Shown: positions 30,185 through 37,957 of the stretch, piece by piece
How positions within the stretch are numbered: position 1 is the first letter of the stretch
Layout of the letters: every line of letters starts with the position of its first letter
NCBI GenBank assembly: GCA_963818645.1
Contig: CAWFTF010000004.1
Coordinates: 62,001 to 126,000, forward strand
Direction of reading: 5' to 3'
Origin: Gp6-AA40 sp963818645
GTDB taxonomy: Bacteria; Acidobacteriota; Vicinamibacteria; Vicinamibacterales; UBA2999
DNA length: 64,000 nt
Notes under the pieces: generated by a model
Seen by the model: only the letters and a program-made list of their open reading frames with translations
The model's database searches: none
What the model was told of the DNA's origin: nothing
Position numbers and translations under genes: made by a program

Positions 30185-31383
30185 ACGAGCGCCGGCGGCT
30201 GGTCTTCCACCTGCACGTCGTTCCGACCGTGTTCCTTGGCGCGGTAGAGTGCGGCGTCCGCCCGAGCGACCGCTGCCAACGGATCCTGGTCCGTCGGGTT
30301 CACGACGGCAACGCCGAAACTCGCAGTGATCCTCACGTGCTCGCTATTCCAGGTGATCGGCTGTGACTCCATCGCTTGACGCAAGTTCTCTGAGACTTGC
30401 CTCGCGCCTCCGAGCGGCGTGTCCGGCAGGATCACCATGAACTCGTCACCACCGTAACGGCACTTCAGATCGCTGCCGCGGAGTTCAGACTTCATTCGAG
30501 CGCCAATCGCCGCGAGCACGGCGTCGCCACATAGATGACCGTGACGATCATTGATCCCCTTGAAGTTGTCGAGGTCGAAGATGATCAGCGACAACGGAAG
30601 TTTGGACCGTCGGGCGCGACGGATTTCCGCGTCGAGCACTTCGAGCGCGTGCGCACGATTGAAGCAGCCGGTCAATCCATCCCGCACACTGTTCTCGCGG
30701 ACCTCGCGGAACAGCTGAGAGTTCTTCAGCGACACGGCCAGGAGCGCTGCCGCCGCACTCAGAATGCTGCGCTGATGATCCGTCAGCGGTGGCTCCGGGG
30801 CGACCCCAAGCACACCCTCGGGGGTTCCGGCGACGATCATCGGGAAACAGATCTCTCCGGACATCGCTCCGATCAGCGGATCAGCCTCGCCGAGCGCACG
30901 TCGCGCCGCACGCTCACGATCCGCTGGCAAGGATTCGCCGACGGCCATCAGTGATTCCCAGTGGCCACCGCGCGTGCGCGTCATCACCCAGGCAGCGCGA
31001 CTCGGCGCAAGCATCGGAACCTGGGCGGCGGCAATATCGCGGATTGAATCACTCGATTCGCTATCCATCGACCTGGCCAGGGCGTGGCCGAACGCGACGA
31101 GTCGCGACATCTCCGACGCGCGCTCGGTCGCGTCCTTCGCGGCGCGAGTCACGCTCTGGGCCTCGTCGCGCATTTCCTGTCGTTTGCGAAGTTGGTGGAA
31201 GCTGAAGACCGTCGCGAGGATGAAGAGAGCCGGCACCAGATGCAGACCCCGCGTCGCCTCGATTTCCCGAACGTAGTCGAGGAAGCTCGACATCGGGCCG
31301 GCAAAGTTGATGAACAGCGCCGCCGTGAGCCCTCCGATGAGGACGACGTCGTTGCGCCCGACCAATCGCATGGATCCTCGCAC
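30181..31383 (-). CDS. Membrane-associated diguanylate cyclase (GGDEF)
   Basis: A 400-residue cyclase making c-di-GMP from two GTP. One or two N-terminal transmembrane helices lie at about 12-62. A GAF-like region follows (about 85-230), then a GGDEF domain from about 235 with DGLTGCFNR, IIFDLDNFKGINDRHGH (metal Asp and substrate Asn) and an intact RYGGDEF. The inhibitory site RGSD sits five residues before it, so product inhibition is expected. GTG at 31383 or ATG at 31371 could start it; the ATG has a nearby AGGA. It is divergent from the PCYCGC gene. Confidence 0.92.
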   Translation of the reverse strand: MRGSMRLVGRNDVVLIGGLTAALFINFAGPMSSFLDYVREIEATRGLHLVPALFILATVFSFHQLRKRQEMRDEAQSVTRAAKDATERASEMSRLVAFGHALARSMDSESSDSIRDIAAAQVPMLAPSRAAWVMTRTRGGHWESLMAVGESLPADRERAARRALGEADPLIGAMSGEICFPMIVAGTPEGVLGVAPEPPLTDHQRSILSAAAALLAVSLKNSQLFREVRENSVRDGLTGCFNRAHALEVLDAEIRRARRSKLPLSLIIFDLDNFKGINDRHGHLCGDAVLAAIGARMKSELRGSDLKCRYGGDEFMVILPDTPLGGARQVSENLRQAMESQPITWNSEHVRITASFGVAVVNPTDQDPLAAVARADAALYRAKEHGRNDVQVEDQPPALV

Positions 31384-31466
31384 TGACTTGAATGGCCGAT
31401 TTCGGACCAGAAAAAGCGTTCTGGGGACCGTCCCGGCGCGGTCTACCTGCTTCCGGATTTATCGGC

Positions 31467-31518
31467 GGTAGCCCGGACGCCCTGCATCCCGGCCGATTTC
31501 GGCCCCGGATCGGCTACC
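31467..31518 (+). promoter_or_regulatory. Nested inverted repeats in the leader of the PCYCGC gene
   Basis: GGTAGCC (31467-31473) pairs with GGCTACC (31512-31518), and inside it GGCCGA pairs with TCGGCC (31491-31504). The structure ends 8 bases before the ATG at 31527, where it could fold in the mRNA leader. No known riboswitch consensus is recognised. Confidence 0.35.
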
Positions 31519-31526
31519 ATCCAGCC

Positions 31527-32030
31527 ATGGGAGCCCGCTGGTTATTCGCTGCCGCACTTCTTCTGTTGGCCCTGACTTCTGCGCCGGTCGCTGTGGCAGG
31601 GCAACACGCGCACTCGTCCTCGCCGCCGGCCGTCACGCCCGCTCGCATCGCCCCGATGAAGGCGCACACCGGCCCGTTACCCGCGCTGCCGCCCGTTCCG
31701 TACGCCCCATCGCGGCCGATGGCGATCGTCCAGCAGGTTTACGAGTTCGCCGCTCGGCATCCGGAAGTCCTGCAATACGTTCCCTGCTATTGCGGCTGCG
31801 AGCGCCTGAGCCACAACGGCAATCACGACTGCTTCGTGAAAGCTCGCAAGGCCAATGGGACGGTCACCGAATGGGAGCCGCACGGAATCGGCTGCGCGAT
31901 CTGCCTTGACGTGGGCAGAGACGCCATGGCTTTGTTCAATTCAGGCGCGGCGGTACCGCAGATTCGCGCGGCGATCGAGCGCAAGTACGCGTCGCATTTC
32001 CCATCGTCGACACCGACACCCAAACCTTAA
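31527..32030 (+). CDS. Exported PCYCGC-motif protein
   Basis: A 167-residue protein with an N-terminal signal sequence (MGARWLFAAALLLLALTSAP). The ATG at 31527 was chosen because the signal peptide starts there. The conserved part has VPCYCGCERLSHNGNHDCF and, later, GIGCAICLDVGRDAMALF. This is the 'PCYCGC motif' family of unknown function (DUF4897-like cysteine-rich secreted proteins). The clustered Cys with nearby His suggests metal or haem binding outside the membrane (inference). A C-terminal helix with IRAAIERKYASHF follows. It is 41 bases upstream of the hybrid kinase, in the same direction. Confidence 0.8.
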   Translation: MGARWLFAAALLLLALTSAPVAVAGQHAHSSSPPAVTPARIAPMKAHTGPLPALPPVPYAPSRPMAIVQQVYEFAARHPEVLQYVPCYCGCERLSHNGNHDCFVKARKANGTVTEWEPHGIGCAICLDVGRDAMALFNSGAAVPQIRAAIERKYASHFPSSTPTPKP

Positions 32031-32071
32031 GCTCTGCGGCAGAGGGGGACGCCGCCTATAATCTGTCCGGC

Positions 32072-33628
32072 GTGGCGGCTGATTCGAGACAAATTCCCGA
32101 TCGGCAACGTGCGACTGCGTTCGCGCGCTTCTTCGAAGCGGTACACGAGGGCGTGTACATCGGCACGATCGGTCGTGTTCCTGACGACGGCGACGGAGCG
32201 ACTCTCGCCGCCAATCCACATCTCAAGATCATGCTCGGCTACCCTCCGGAGACGCCGGAGGCGGAGGTCGTCCTTTTTCGACCGGAGCGCTTCGTCGATG
32301 CGGCCGCGCGAACGGCGTTCCTGACCCGACTCGTCAACGAGGGAGCCGTTACCGACTATCTGCTTCGCCTGAAGAAACGTGATGGCGAGTCGGTGTGGGT
32401 CGAAGTCACCGCTCGAGCAGATCGAGTGGGCCGCAGTACGGCTGTTCGAGTCGAGGCATTGCTACGAGATGTGAGCGAGCGAAAGCGGCTCGACGACCAG
32501 TCTCGTGACCTGTATCAGCAACTGCTGCAGGCGGAGAAAATGGCCGCTCTTGGCCAAACGATCTCCGGCGTCGCGCATGAACTGAACAACCCGCTCGCGA
32601 CAATCCTCAGTTGGGCCGAGCGTCTCTCGGAAAAGGCCAGTGACGATACCGCGCGTCGTGGTCTCGACGTCATCCTCGGGGAATCCGAGCGCGCAGCGAG
32701 GATCGTTCGCAATCTCCTGACATTCGCGCGAAAACGGCAGTCCACGCGCTCGCTGATCGATCTCAATCAGGTTGTCCGCGAAACGATGGCGCTCCGGCCA
32801 TACGAGCAGCGGACGATCAACATCGAGGTGCTGTCGGCGCTCGCATCAGGACTCCCTCCCGTGTTTGCCGACGCGCATCAGATCCAGCAGGTTCTCCTCA
32901 ATCTCGTCATCAATGCTGAACAGGCCATGCTCGGCGCCAACGGCCGTGGCTCGCTGGTCATCCGCACGTGGCACGACGTCGATCACGAGGCGGTCGTGCT
33001 TCAAGTCAGTGACGATGGACCGGGGATTCCGGTTGAGGTGAAGAGCAAGATCTTCGATCCGTTCTTCACGACGAAGGAGACGGGAAAGGGCACCGGCCTC
33101 GGTCTCACGGTCGCCTACGCCATCGTCCAGGAGCATGGTGGCAGCATCCGAGTGGAGTCATCTCCAGACGGTGGCGCTTCTTTCACTGTCGAATTGCCAG
33201 TAAGTACGGCGGAATCGCTACCCAAGCCGCGCCGTTCGTCTGCAACGAACGGCGACTTCACCAAAGGCGCGGCGGTGCTGCTGGTGGAGGATGAACGAGC
33301 GCTCGCCCTTGCAGTGAGCGAAGCACTGGTTGATGCGGGACTTCAGGTTGACCACGCGGGCGACGGCGAGGAGGCCCTCGCCCGCGTGCGACAGAGTTCC
33401 TACGACCTGGTCATCTGCGATCTGAAGATGCCCAAGGTCGACGGGATGGCGCTTTACCGGGCGATCGCTGCCGCGAGTCCCGTGTTGGCCCGACGCGTCA
33501 TCTTTGTAACGGGTGACGTGGCCGGTGCCGATGCCGAGCGCTTTCTCGAAGAGAGCGGCTGCCGCTGGCTCGCCAAACCGTTCCGATTGGGCGACTTGCT
33601 GCGCAGCGTGCGCGACGCGCTCGCATAG
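32072..33628 (+). CDS. Hybrid sensor histidine kinase: PAS, NtrB-type kinase, receiver
   Basis: 518 residues with no membrane segment. PAS domain at about 18-138; a HisKA domain with His169 in SGVAHELNNPLATILSW; a HATPase domain with N-box LVINAEQAML, DDGPGIP and GTGLGLTVAYAIV; and a C-terminal receiver (about 395-518) with the acceptor Asp450 in VICDLKMPKVDG. The start is GTG at 32072. The NtrB-like H-box suggests it may feed a sigma54 activator; the nearest is the NtrC-type gene at 35.4 kb. The last 175 bases overlap the convergent sigma-factor reading frame. Confidence 0.93.
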   Translation: MAADSRQIPDRQRATAFARFFEAVHEGVYIGTIGRVPDDGDGATLAANPHLKIMLGYPPETPEAEVVLFRPERFVDAAARTAFLTRLVNEGAVTDYLLRLKKRDGESVWVEVTARADRVGRSTAVRVEALLRDVSERKRLDDQSRDLYQQLLQAEKMAALGQTISGVAHELNNPLATILSWAERLSEKASDDTARRGLDVILGESERAARIVRNLLTFARKRQSTRSLIDLNQVVRETMALRPYEQRTINIEVLSALASGLPPVFADAHQIQQVLLNLVINAEQAMLGANGRGSLVIRTWHDVDHEAVVLQVSDDGPGIPVEVKSKIFDPFFTTKETGKGTGLGLTVAYAIVQEHGGSIRVESSPDGGASFTVELPVSTAESLPKPRRSSATNGDFTKGAAVLLVEDERALALAVSEALVDAGLQVDHAGDGEEALARVRQSSYDLVICDLKMPKVDGMALYRAIAAASPVLARRVIFVTGDVAGADAERFLEESGCRWLAKPFRLGDLLRSVRDALA

Positions 33629-34464
33629 TTCACAACCACACCCGGACGGCTCACGCCGTCGTTCACCGAGCTTCGGCTCTCGAGCGTGGCCTTCGCCATG
33701 CGCGGCTTCTGGAACTCCAGGATCGCGCTGCGCATCACCTTGGCAAGTTCAGCACCGGGCATCATCGTCGCGAGCGCGTCGCGCAGACGGCGAATGGCGC
33801 GCGCATGGAGTTGAGAGACGCGCGACTCGTTGACGCCGATTTCGGCGCCGATCTGCTTCATCGTGGCCTCGCCGTAGTAGTAGAGGCCAATGACTTTCTG
33901 CTCGCGCGGCGGCAGCGATGCGATCGCGGCGCACACACGGTCCTTCGTTTCCTGCCGCTCATACGCCCGGTCTGGCTGTTCGGGTTCCGAGGGTATGAGG
34001 GCTGTCGGAAGGGTCGATTCGTCGAGGTGTTCGTTGTTGGCGAGTGGCGACGTCGATTCAATCGCGTTGATTCGGACGATGGTCCGACCGAGGCGCTTTT
34101 CGTCGGACCCGACTTTGGCGGCAAGGTCCGCCAGTGACGGTTCGTGCCCAAGCTCGCGTCGAAGTTCCTCGCGAGCCGCTTCGAGCTCGCGACGCTGGCG
34201 GCGAACGCCTCGTGGCCAGGCGTCCTTGCGAAGAGCGTCGATCATCGCGCCCCGGATGCGACGTTCAGCGAACGTCTCGAACTTGATGCCGCGCGCCTCG
34301 TCGAAACGATGCGCAGCGTCGATGAGCCCTATGACACCGTCTTGAACGAGATCTCCGATGTCGATCGAGTGGGGCATCGTGGCCGCGACACGTCGGGCGA
34401 GTTGTTCTACGAATGGAATGCTGGCAATAACGCGCGGATTCTCAGAAACTGTCTGGGGGCGCAT
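33454..34464 (-). CDS. Sigma-70 family factor, FliA/WhiG type
   Basis: The ATG at 34464 was chosen because GGAGG sits 8 bases upstream. Sigma region 2 is clear (IDIGDLVQDGVIGLIDAAHRF and FETFAERRIRGAMIDALR); region 3 starts SLADLAAKVGSDEKRL; region 4 has LPPREQKVIGLYYY and a helix-turn-helix in MKQIGAEIGVNESRVSQLHARAIRR. The absence of region 1 and the DALRKDAWPRGVRR stretch mark the FliA/WhiG class, used for motility or developmental genes. About 90 extra C-terminal residues run antisense to the hybrid kinase; a true end nearer 33650 after a further frame error is possible. No flagellar gene is in view. Confidence 0.88.
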   Translation of the reverse strand: MRPQTVSENPRVIASIPFVEQLARRVAATMPHSIDIGDLVQDGVIGLIDAAHRFDEARGIKFETFAERRIRGAMIDALRKDAWPRGVRRQRRELEAAREELRRELGHEPSLADLAAKVGSDEKRLGRTIVRINAIESTSPLANNEHLDESTLPTALIPSEPEQPDRAYERQETKDRVCAAIASLPPREQKVIGLYYYGEATMKQIGAEIGVNESRVSQLHARAIRRLRDALATMMPGAELAKVMRSAILEFQKPRMAKATLESRSSVNDGVSRPGVVVNYASASRTLRSKSPNRNGLASQRQPLSSRKRSASAPATSPVTKMTRRANTGLAAAIAR

Positions 34465-34617
34465 GAGTGTGACCTCCGGCGCCATGTAAGGCAACTGCGG
34501 TACCAGCGGGACGAATCGACGCGCATCCCAGTGCAACCACGTGTTCCAGTCAACTGTAAGTTGCTGTGCTTATAGGGATTTGACTGAGTTTTTGTGTCGT
34601 TCGCTCCGACATGACAC

Positions 34618-34634
34618 GGAGCCGGAACGGCTCC
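34618..34634. other. Hairpin upstream of the sigma-factor gene
   Basis: GGAGCC and GGCTCC enclose GGAAC in the space between the sigma factor and the small histidine protein. There is no U-tract. It could end transcription arriving from the upstream minus-strand pair. Confidence 0.35.
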
Positions 34635-34777
34635 ATGATCGCCAAATCGTTGACGAAACACCAACACCGCTCGCCAAGAAGCTGACACTCGAATTACGTT
34701 TCTGAGTCGGATGTGTGGGAAGGGGGAGGGGCCGGTGTATCTTCCGACCCCTTTCGAGGGGGCTGTGAGTAGCTCTG

Positions 34778-35017
34778 TCAGCTCGCCGTAGTCAGTTCCG
34801 TGCAGTGACGGATCTCTCGAACGGTGCCGAGAGTTGCGAGCGTGCTGCTCACCATTTGGGCCGCCCGCGCACGACCGGCGTCGTCTGCGGCTTTGGCTTC
34901 AAGCAATTCAGCTTGTGCCAGAAGGACTCCCAGCTGGTTATTCAGGCGGTGAAACAACGCCTGAAGATCGAGACCTGACTGAGAATCGGCGTCGAAGGCC
35001 GCCTGCGGCCCTGTCAC
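34778..35017 (-). CDS. Small histidine-kinase dimerisation-domain-like protein
   Basis: Only 79 residues. The core ALFHRLNNQLGVLLAQAELL resembles the phospho-acceptor H-box of NtrB-type kinases (HELNNPLA), with His at about residue 23, and continues as a second helix (AAQMVSSTLATLGTVREI). No ATPase domain is present here or in the neighbouring frames. It could serve as a phosphotransfer or dimer-forming partner for a receiver; the NtrC-type gene lies across the divergent promoter. Its ATG overlaps the HTH stop by four bases (ATGA), so the two are made together. The assignment rests on motif likeness only. Confidence 0.6.
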   Translation of the reverse strand: MTGPQAAFDADSQSGLDLQALFHRLNNQLGVLLAQAELLEAKAADDAGRARAAQMVSSTLATLGTVREIRHCTELTTAS

Positions 35018-35229
35018 GCGTGCGATCCGGACGCGGCCCGGGAGTCAGTCTCCTCGGGACGTGCCGGCGCAGCCGCGTCACGCCACAGCGTGTCGGCGAA
35101 GATCCGAATGGATCCTCCGGCCGTTCGCACGTACTCAACCTTACCCGCGGAAATCCAGTTGTAGATCGTGCGTCGGCTCACTCCGACTGCTTCACACGCT
35201 TTCATGATCGAAAGGGTCTGGCGGTCCAT
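35014..35229 (-). CDS. Small excisionase/MerR-type helix-turn-helix protein
   Basis: A 71-residue DNA-binding protein. The helix-turn-helix is TLSIMKACEAVGVSRRTIYN followed by the wing YVRTAGGSIRIFADTLW, as in the HTH_17/excisionase and BldC-like families. The ATG at 35229 fits the domain start; an upstream in-frame extension lacks conservation. With the 79-residue histidine protein it forms a tight two-gene unit, divergent from the NtrC-type regulator, whose promoter it could control (inference). No phage integrase is near, so an excision role is unlikely. Confidence 0.75.
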   Translation of the reverse strand: MDRQTLSIMKACEAVGVSRRTIYNWISAGKVEYVRTAGGSIRIFADTLWRDAAAPARPEETDSRAASGSHA

Positions 35230-35368
35230 ATAACTCTCACAGGCCTCCTGGTGACGGCCGTTGTTAGTTGGCGTCTGCGAGCCACTGGGCCCGCCGCACT
35301 GCTTCATTCGCTGTATCGGCTGCTCCCGACTGATCGTTAGGTTTGCGCTGTGTCAAGATATTGGCACC

Positions 35369-36751
35369 TTGCAATCCCCTGCTGGTACCGCGCCTCACCT
35401 CCTCATCGTCGATGACGAGGCCACCCTGCGCGGTTTGATGGCGGAGCGTCTGGCGGAGCGTGGTTTCGAGGTCGTTCAGGCCGACAGCGGTGAACGGGCA
35501 CTGGAGCTCCTCGAACAGTTCGCCTTCGACATCGTCATCACCGACCTGCGGCTGCCCGGTATCGACGGGTCCCGGGTGATAGAGGCGGCACGGGACCGAT
35601 ACCCGAGCATCGTCGCCATCGTCATTACTGGTTTCGGCACGGTGAAGGACGCAGTTGATGCCATCAAGCGGGGGGCATCAGACTTCGTCGCCAAGCCATT
35701 CCAGTTCGATGAACTTCTGCATGTGCTGCAGAACGCGCTCGAACAGCGTCGTCTGCGCTCTGAGAATGCGTATCTACGCTCCCAACTCGAAGAGCGCTAT
35801 CAATTTGGCGGCATCCTGGGGCGCAGCCGGCCGATGCAGAAGCTGTTTCATCTGCTCGAGACCGTGGCACGATCGAACAGCACGATTCTTATCACCGGAG
35901 AAACCGGAACCGGCAAGGAGGTCGTCGCTCGCGCCATTCACCACAACAGCGCCCGGCGAACGCACCGCTTTGTCGCACTGAACTGCAGCGCGATTCCGGA
36001 GACACTCCTCGAGGCCGAGTTGTTCGGCCATGTTCGCGGCGCGTTCACCGGTGCCGTCGGCGCCCGGCAAGGCCGGTTCGAGCAGGCGCACAAGGGGACG
36101 CTCTTCCTCGACGAAGTCGGGACGATGAGCAGCGCGCTGCAGACAAAGCTTCTGCGCGCGTTACAGGAGCGTGAGTTCGAGCGAGTCGGCGACAGTCAGA
36201 CGGTCAAGGTCGACGTTCGCGTGATCGCGGCGACAAATTCCGACCTTGCACGGATGGTTGCCGAAGGTACGTTCCGCGAGGACCTCTATTACCGATTGCA
36301 CGTGATTCCCGTGCAGCTGCCCCCACTCCGTGATCGTCGAGAGGACATTCCGGTACTCGCGCAGCACTTCCTGGAGAAATTTTCGCCCACGTCGGCGATG
36401 CAAGTCTCGCAGGATGCGATGCGCGCGCTCATGGCCTATCCATGGCCCGGGAACGTTCGCCAGCTCGAAAACGCAGTAGAGCGCGCTGTCGCTCTCAGTG
36501 CAGGGCGCCAACAGCTCGAGCTGATGGATCTCCCGGTGGAGGTGCATGTGGCGCCCCCCTCGACTGAAGCGCCGTTCGTGGAGCTTCCCGAGAATGGACT
36601 CGATCTGCCGGGTTACCTCGCAGCGATCGAGCGCGACTTGATTCAGCGTTCACTCGATCGTACCGGGGGAAACCGAAATCGCGCCGCAGAACTACTGCAC
36701 ATCAAGCGAACAACGCTTGTCGAGAAACTCAAGAGATTCGGACAGCAATAA
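35369..36751 (+). CDS. NtrC-family sigma54-dependent response regulator
   Basis: A receiver domain begins at HLLIVDDEATLRG, with the acceptor Asp in IVITDLRLPGIDG and the Lys in VAKPFQF. The AAA+ domain has the Walker A GETGTGKE, the sigma54-contact loop GAFTGA, Walker B LFLDEVG and the arginine-finger region REDLYYRLHVIPVQLPPLR. A Fis-type HTH ends the protein (GGNRNRAAELLHIKRTTLVEKL). It activates sigma54 promoters after phosphorylation. The start is uncertain: TTG at 35369 is the nearest in-frame option and has no clear ribosome-binding site, so an earlier alternative start is possible. The next ATG begins 4 bases after its stop. Confidence 0.92.
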   Translation: MQSPAGTAPHLLIVDDEATLRGLMAERLAERGFEVVQADSGERALELLEQFAFDIVITDLRLPGIDGSRVIEAARDRYPSIVAIVITGFGTVKDAVDAIKRGASDFVAKPFQFDELLHVLQNALEQRRLRSENAYLRSQLEERYQFGGILGRSRPMQKLFHLLETVARSNSTILITGETGTGKEVVARAIHHNSARRTHRFVALNCSAIPETLLEAELFGHVRGAFTGAVGARQGRFEQAHKGTLFLDEVGTMSSALQTKLLRALQEREFERVGDSQTVKVDVRVIAATNSDLARMVAEGTFREDLYYRLHVIPVQLPPLRDRREDIPVLAQHFLEKFSPTSAMQVSQDAMRALMAYPWPGNVRQLENAVERAVALSAGRQQLELMDLPVEVHVAPPSTEAPFVELPENGLDLPGYLAAIERDLIQRSLDRTGGNRNRAAELLHIKRTTLVEKLKRFGQQ

Positions 36752-36754
36752 CCG

Positions 36755-37550
36755 ATGCCACCTCGTTTTTCGTACTGGACAATCCTCGCGGGGGGACTAC
36801 CGACGTCATTTCGCGCGGCCGAGCGCGACGATCTGCTGCCGACGTTGCGTCGCTTGCAGGAGCGCCATCCGGATGCCGTGATGAAGTGGTTCCAGCGCGG
36901 AAAGCTGTGGGCGTCTCCCGAGGAGGCGGAAAGCGCCTTTCAAAAACCCGCTGAACCCCGCGGACGCGACTGGCGACCCGGCGGAGTGCATCGGGATCCA
37001 CGGGAGCCGTTCAAGAAGCAAAAGCGCGAGCGCAACCAGGCTCGTCGCCAACAGCGGTTCGATCGCAAGCAAGGCAGACCCCAGCAGGAATCGCCGGAAC
37101 GCGAGAGACACCAGCCAGAGCGACCGCGAACCGATCGACCCCGAACCGATCGACCACGAACCGATCGACCACGAACCGATCGCCCGCAAACTGACCGACC
37201 GCGAACCGATCGGCCACGAACCGATCGGCCACGAACCGATCGACCACCGAACCGATCGACCGCGAACCGATCGACCACGAACCGACCGGCCACGAACCGA
37301 TCGGCCACGAACCGATCGACCACGAACCGGCCACGAACCGATCGACCACGAACCGATCGACCACGAACCGATCGACCGCGAACCGATCGACCACGAACTG
37401 ATCGACCGCGAACCGATCGACCCACGAACCGATCGACCGCGAACCGATCGACCACGAACCGATCGGCCACGAGCTGATCGGCCGCGGAGCGATAGTCCGC
37501 GGGGCCGACAAGGGCCCAGGCCGCCATCCAAGGGAGGGCGCCGTCGATGA
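36755..37550 (+). CDS. Basic protein with a long five-residue repeat tail; function unknown
   Basis: The first 120 residues form a conserved-looking unit (FSYWTILAGGLPTSFRAAER, DAVMKWFQRGKLW, GRDWRPGGVHRDPREPFK) rich in Arg, Trp and Lys, followed by an Arg/Gln-rich helix. A repeat array of RPRTD then makes up the rest. The frame present at the ATG drifts inside the array and stops at 37477. The frame reached after a net one-base change continues RPRADRPRSDSP and ends GGRRR at 37550, overlapping the Dabb start, which looks like the true end. The strong positive charge and RPRTD tail suggest RNA or nucleic-acid binding (inference). It starts 4 bases after the NtrC-type gene. Confidence 0.65.
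37121..37493 (+). repeat. Tandem repeat, 25 units of 15 bases
   Basis: Consensus CGACCACGAACCGAT, encoding Arg-Pro-Arg-Thr-Asp. Most units differ at one to three positions, chiefly A/G at the third base and A/C/G at the sixth. Units 9 and 21 have 16 bases (extra C) and unit 14 lacks four, so the frame is lost after unit 9, regained after unit 14 and lost again after unit 21. There are no spacers, so it is a coding minisatellite and not CRISPR. Confidence 0.9.
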
Positions 37551-37903
37551 TTCTTCACGTCGTGTTGTTCAGACCGAGACCCGGACTCGAGGAAGACCAG
37601 CGGCAAGGCCTCGCGAGGGCGTTCGCCGGCGCCATCGACAACATCGCGGCGATTAAGCGTGCTCGAATCGGGCGGCGACGTACGCACGGGCGCGCGTACG
37701 AACAGCTAATGCGTGAAGACTACACCCATGCTGCGATCCTGGAGTTCGACGATCTCGCAGGGTTACGGGCATATCTCGAACATCCTGCGCACACTGAACT
37801 GGGATCGCGCTTCTTTGATTGTTTCGAGCAAGCCCTGATGTACGACTTCGACGTACACGATGGACAGGTCGGTCTGAACACGTTGCTCGAGGAAGAACTT
37901 TAA
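37547..37903 (+). CDS. Dabb (stress-responsive A/B barrel) domain protein
   Basis: A 118-residue ferredoxin-like dimeric alpha/beta barrel protein. Family signs are the opening MILHVVLFRPRPGL, the central DYTHAAILEFDDLAGLRAYL and the HPAHTELGSRF segment. Members are small cytoplasmic proteins, some with enzyme activity in polyketide or aromatic pathways and many uncharacterised. The ATG overlaps the likely end of the repeat protein gene. A strong hairpin follows. Confidence 0.85.
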   Translation: MILHVVLFRPRPGLEEDQRQGLARAFAGAIDNIAAIKRARIGRRRTHGRAYEQLMREDYTHAAILEFDDLAGLRAYLEHPAHTELGSRFFDCFEQALMYDFDVHDGQVGLNTLLEEEL

Positions 37904-37910
37904 ATGAACC

Positions 37911-37935
37911 GCGGGAGCGGATGCTCCGCTCCCGC
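37911..37935. terminator. Bidirectional terminator-like hairpin
   Basis: A perfect 11-base stem (GCGGGAGCGGA with TCCGCTCCCGC) around TGC lies between the convergent Dabb and sigma54-activator genes. There is no U-tract. Its placement, stem length and tight loop match the 12024-12049 hairpin, suggesting a common terminator style here. Confidence 0.7.
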
Positions 37936-37957
37936 TGATTGATGGTCGCTTCGTTCG

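Noticed and set aside
35361..35374. A sigma54-like promoter, TGGCACC followed by TTGC, before the NtrC-type gene
   Set aside because: The GG and GC elements are 8 bases apart; sigma54 promoters need about 12 between -24 and -12, so polymerase would not fit.
37121..37493. CRISPR array
   Set aside because: Units are contiguous 15-mers without spacers, lie in a coding frame and have no cas genes nearby.
36806..37687. Minus-strand repeat proteins (GSWSI, VDRFV and similar) across the minisatellite
   Set aside because: All six frames of a stop-free 15-base repeat stay open. The plus frame has a conserved N-terminus and good neighbour spacing; the minus frames do not.
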